A stretch of DNA of 64,000 nt from Dermanyssus gallinae (Eukaryota > Arthropoda > Arachnida > Mesostigmata > Dermanyssidae): assembly GCA_003439945.1 (NCBI GenBank), contig QVRM01002766.1, positions 1 to 64,000 of the forward strand. Direction: 5' to 3'. The notes under the pieces were generated by a model that saw nothing but the letters and a program-made list of their open reading frames with translations, made no database searches and had not been told where the DNA came from. Below, in pieces: positions 60,841 to 64,000 of the stretch (position 1 is the first letter of the stretch; each line of letters starts with the position of its first letter). The translations under genes were made by a program, and so were the position numbers.

Positions 60841-62447
60841 ATATGTATCAATACATGTATATGTATGTGTATGTATGCGTCAGGGAAAGCACAAGCTTCG
60901 GAGCGACGCTGGTCGAACATTTTGATGGCAATAGAGCGTTGGCTCTGTATGTGTGTGTGTGTGTGAGATCAACAGCGAAAAGTCTGTCAAAAGTAGTTCA
61001 TGTTAAGGCTGAAGAGCTATCACCGCGCGCGCGTAGTACGAGAGATCATTTCGTGTTGGCTTGAGCCTTTTCGTCGCTTCTCGTTGATTTTCTGCGTCAA
61101 CTTCGTGCCTTCACTTTCGTCGGCCACGATGATGCGCCCGTTTCTCGTGTCGGGGCCATCGACGACGACGACGGCGCCTTGTCCGTCCGATCGCTTGATT
61201 GAACGTTGCAGCGTCGAGACGTATCAACATGATGAACAACACTAACAACAACAACACTCCATGTCTTTGATGGTGGGACTCGATCACCAACCACATCTGT
61301 AGTTTGGATAAGGTGCAAAGTTGTTGTTGTTGTTATTATTATCATTATTGCTGTTGTTGTTGCTACTGCTGCCGATGTAATTGGCAATGGTGATGGTGCT
61401 GAGTTGTTATTGAACATGATATGATGATATTGTCGCTCTTGATTATGTTGTTGTTGTTGCTGTTATTATTGTTGTTGTTGTTGCTGTTATTATTGTTGTT
61501 GTTGTTGTCGTTGTTTCTGTCGTTGTTGACTTTCTACACAACGTGCTTGGCCGGGTCTCTACTTCACGTGCACTTCACGTGATCTTGATGGCAATGTTGA
61601 TCTTGGTGTTCATCACTACCATTATCGTGTATGTCGGTGCATTTTTCCTTCTCCACCTCCTTCGTTCCCTCTCTCCTGTGTTCGTCCCATCGTCTTTCCC
61701 TACTTACCACCGTCTTCGCTAGCGACATAATTGTCATCATCCTTAGGTCCATCGCAACCAATGATCACCCGCATCATCGCCAGGATCACCACCGTCGTCA
61801 TGGTCAAAGACATCAATGTCGTAAAGCACATCACCGTCACGTCTAGTCAAGCGGGGCAATAATCGACGGCGGCTTCTCTTCCTGAGCGTCGAAGAGGAGT
61901 AAATAGTTCGTCAGTCGACGATCGACTTTTCTTACGCCGTCATCGCCGCTAAAGGTGCATCCCGCAGTGAGTAGGAGGAGCGCACCACCCATCCGCAGAT
62001 CTCTCTCGTCAGCTCATCTCTCACCTCTTCTACATACACTCGCCAACCAACACTCAGTCGCTATCGTGAGGCAGATCGCCTCAAATGCTGTCTGCCTGCT
62101 GACAACTTTCCTACAGAACGAACGTTTTTGAAGCTTGCCTCCAGCCAGACGTCAGTCAAGGGAGAGAATGATAGAGAAAGATACACACACTTTGAGGAGC
62201 ACACAGTCGATCGAGTGTCACGCCGGAGAGCTTGCGCGGCTGCGATGGTAACCAATGCAGTAGCGGTTAGCCAATGTTTGCCAATTTATTCGCCTACCAG
62301 CGCCAAATGAAACGTGCAGATAGGAAGAATTAGATTAAACCTCTAGGCGACGAAATGGCCGAAACGGAAACACCGTATTGATATCGTATGGCTGGTACCG
62401 TGCCGAAAGAGAGGATAGCGCTCGTAATAGTAGCTACAGTTATTGTT

Positions 62448-62480
<33 letters not shown>
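60841..62480. repeat. Low-complexity island: (TG)n, GTT and CAT triplets
   Basis: (GT)n at 60945-60966; GTTGTTGTT tracts at 61318-61370 and 61446-61520; and a CATCA/TCATCG-rich stretch around 61600-61850. A further (TTG)n lies at 62440-62480. Overlapping frames on both strands are translations of these tracts. Confidence 0.75.
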
Positions 62481-63269
62481 CAACGGTTGCTCTAACTGCG
62501 AGCGCCTACCCCGCAGGTCGAGTTGCTTCCAAACAGTGTATAGTGAAAAACGGTTTAGCGGCTTGGAACACCAGCTGTCCTGTACGGCCAGTGTGCTTTT
62601 CAACAGCACATATGTTTTGAATACATAGGCAGTGTGTATGTATGGAAATGCAAGTGTATACTCAACGTACATATATATACTTCTAATATAAATGCACGGG
62701 TGTATTTGTTTATGTATACATGGCCCTACGTGTGTATATATGGGCTTGTGCATATACACATGCTGCGTAATTTGCGGTGAAGCTGCATATTCTTGCAAAA
62801 AATCCTCCCCCCCCCCCCCCAATCACGTCCCTCCCTAATCGTGGAGGGTGCAAAAAAGAGGAAGAAACGTTAGTCTTATCCGCTACTTGCTCCAATGCTC
62901 ACAGAGGAAGAAGGAACAGCCCCTCTAGACCCTAGACTAGAAGGGGCAACGCCCTTACTCTAAGAAGCTCATAGCCCACGTTCTCTCAGAAGCATAGCTC
63001 ACTTACCCTGTGACCTTCTTAGAAAGAAGAAGGATACATCACCCGCGGTAGCTACCACATCAACCGTGTACTTGGGCATTCTGCGCAAATGTTTAGAATC
63101 CAGTCTGACCACATTCCCTCAAATAACGCTAGAAGTCAGGGACAAGGCAGCGCAATCAACCCTTCCCTTCTCAGAGTAACCAGAACAAGCCAACGGTTAC
63201 CTTAATTACCATTATCCTAGGAAGCCGGAGCTACTCTGACGCTGTCCGGGATCAACGCTCAAGCTCGAT
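62481..63269. other. No gene recognised; C14 run at about 62807-62820
   Basis: TATG/CATA-rich words at 62630-62760 and a poly-C tract. Bases 62900-63269 may be the ORF1 upstream part of the R1-like element that follows, but no motif is clear. Confidence 0.4.
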
Positions 63270-64000
63270 CGGGCGCATTAAGAATCCAGGTCAAAGGAGT
63301 CTCTAAAACAGCGTCTGGTCAAGTATAGCTAATTGTCATGGCCTCAACTCTAAACACCATGGCGATGTGGGCCGGGAAAATTAAAGTCAAGGCCTTACTT
63401 ATGGCAATCGTCTAGACATCTCTGAAATAAGACACTAATTGTCAGAGATCTAGACTTAAACGCCTTGACACGCGATTGTACGGAGAGGAAAGCCATTGTT
63501 CCTTTTTGGATGGACATATTCAGACCGGCTGGCATCGTAGCCGCCTGGACGAGCTCGAGAATGCCCCCAGTGCTCAAAATGTCTCAGTCTTGAGCTCTAA
63601 CCGCGGGTACACATAAATCTTCTACGCAAAAACCGTATATGCTATAAATATAATAACACCTTTGATTTAGACTTGGCATTAAATTCTACCGCTTCTAAAG
63701 AAATTATTTTATTCTGGCCTCAGAACCCCCAAAAAGGCGGCTGTGTTCGCATCAAATGGTATCTTAGCTATATGTATAACCACTTCGGTTTTCCACTCTG
63801 CCCAAGCTGGCCGAAGTGTGCACTTCTCAATTATCGTCATAGATAGCGTGGTCATCAACTTATATATACTTAATATACATCTCCCCTTATGCTTCTACCA
63901 AGGTTTTAAAGGGTTCCTAGAAGATTTGACCACATCAGTCATTGGACAAAATCATCGGCAAGTCCTAATTAAGGAAGGGGATTTTAACCCCGCTCATCGA
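63270..64000 (+). pseudogene. R1-like ORF1 tail and endonuclease, running off the window
   Basis: Plus strand: RIQVKGVSKTASGQV and VRDLDLNALTRDC resemble the R1 gag core blocks (+vr.TrsG.. and eVrDLDe.T). From about 63650 come FDLDLALNSTASKEIILFW, FASNGILAICITTS, GRSVHFSIIVIDSVVINLYI, ISPYASTK (other frame), GFLEDLTTSVIGQNHRQVLI and EGDFNPAH, which is the endonuclease order YISP...FL..L...vlIgGDFNA seen intact at 5981-7202. A frameshift lies near 63900. The rest should continue beyond 64000. The blocks are degraded but ordered. Confidence 0.6.

Noticed and set aside
63395..63577. Minus-strand frame with GLNMSIQKGTMAF as an R1 RT fragment
   Set aside because: The plus strand of the same interval reads as ORF1-like and continues into a convincing plus-strand endonuclease.

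Overview
The window reads as repeat-rich, intergenic or intronic DNA from an animal nuclear genome, most likely an arthropod. Mites or ticks are a guess from overall texture and are not demonstrated. The grounds are several lineages of poly(A)- or microsatellite-tailed non-LTR retrotransposons (R1-like, CR1/Jockey-like and an R2/R4-type restriction-like-endonuclease lineage), Tc1/mariner DNA transposons, a tRNA-derived SINE family, foldback elements, and about twenty (AT)n arrays plus long (TAA)n, (GTT)n, (CAA)n and (CAT)n tracts. There are no bacterial operons. I found no host protein-coding gene or host RNA gene that I can defend. Most long open frames are translated microsatellites or antisense shadows of transposons.

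Layout. 1-8.3 kb: a composite of two nested, 5'-truncated R1-like retroelements in opposite orientation (minus strand 4071-7334; plus strand 7384-8268) around a (TAC)n tract, each with its own target-site duplication. About 2.1 kb of the composite is repeated almost base for base at 1-2114. 8.3-14.2 kb: microsatellites and triplet-rich sequence. 14.26-15.55 kb: a full-length mariner with matching terminal inverted repeats and a transposase broken by stops. 16.2 and 18.9-20.0 kb: two foldback (palindromic) elements, one small with an AT loop and one about 1.1 kb. 22.07-24.85 kb: a CR1-like retrotransposon on the minus strand. 25-28 kb: triplet-rich and CT-rich low-complexity DNA.

29.3-37.8 kb: decayed reverse transcriptases, a mariner remnant, a 3' fragment of a restriction-like-endonuclease retroelement set between (TAA)n tracts, and two SINE copies. 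38-46 kb: triplet low complexity, a decayed R1-like tail, a mariner N-terminal remnant and a third SINE. 46.8-48.4 kb: a decayed non-LTR element on the minus strand. 49.7-51.4 kb: the longest intact frame in the window, the C-terminal half of the same restriction-like-endonuclease retroelement lineage, again flanked by TAA-type repeats. 54.8-57 kb: a decayed R1-like element on the minus strand. 63.3-64 kb: the 5' part of another R1-like element on the plus strand, running off the window.

Nothing here forms an operon or pathway; the sequences share a mode of life. The clearest theme is that two unrelated retrotransposon lineages sit in trinucleotide microsatellites (TAC for the R1-like pair, TAA for the restriction-like-endonuclease lineage), and that (AT)n arrays adjoin several transposon ends. 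All family assignments come from motif reading by eye, without database comparison.
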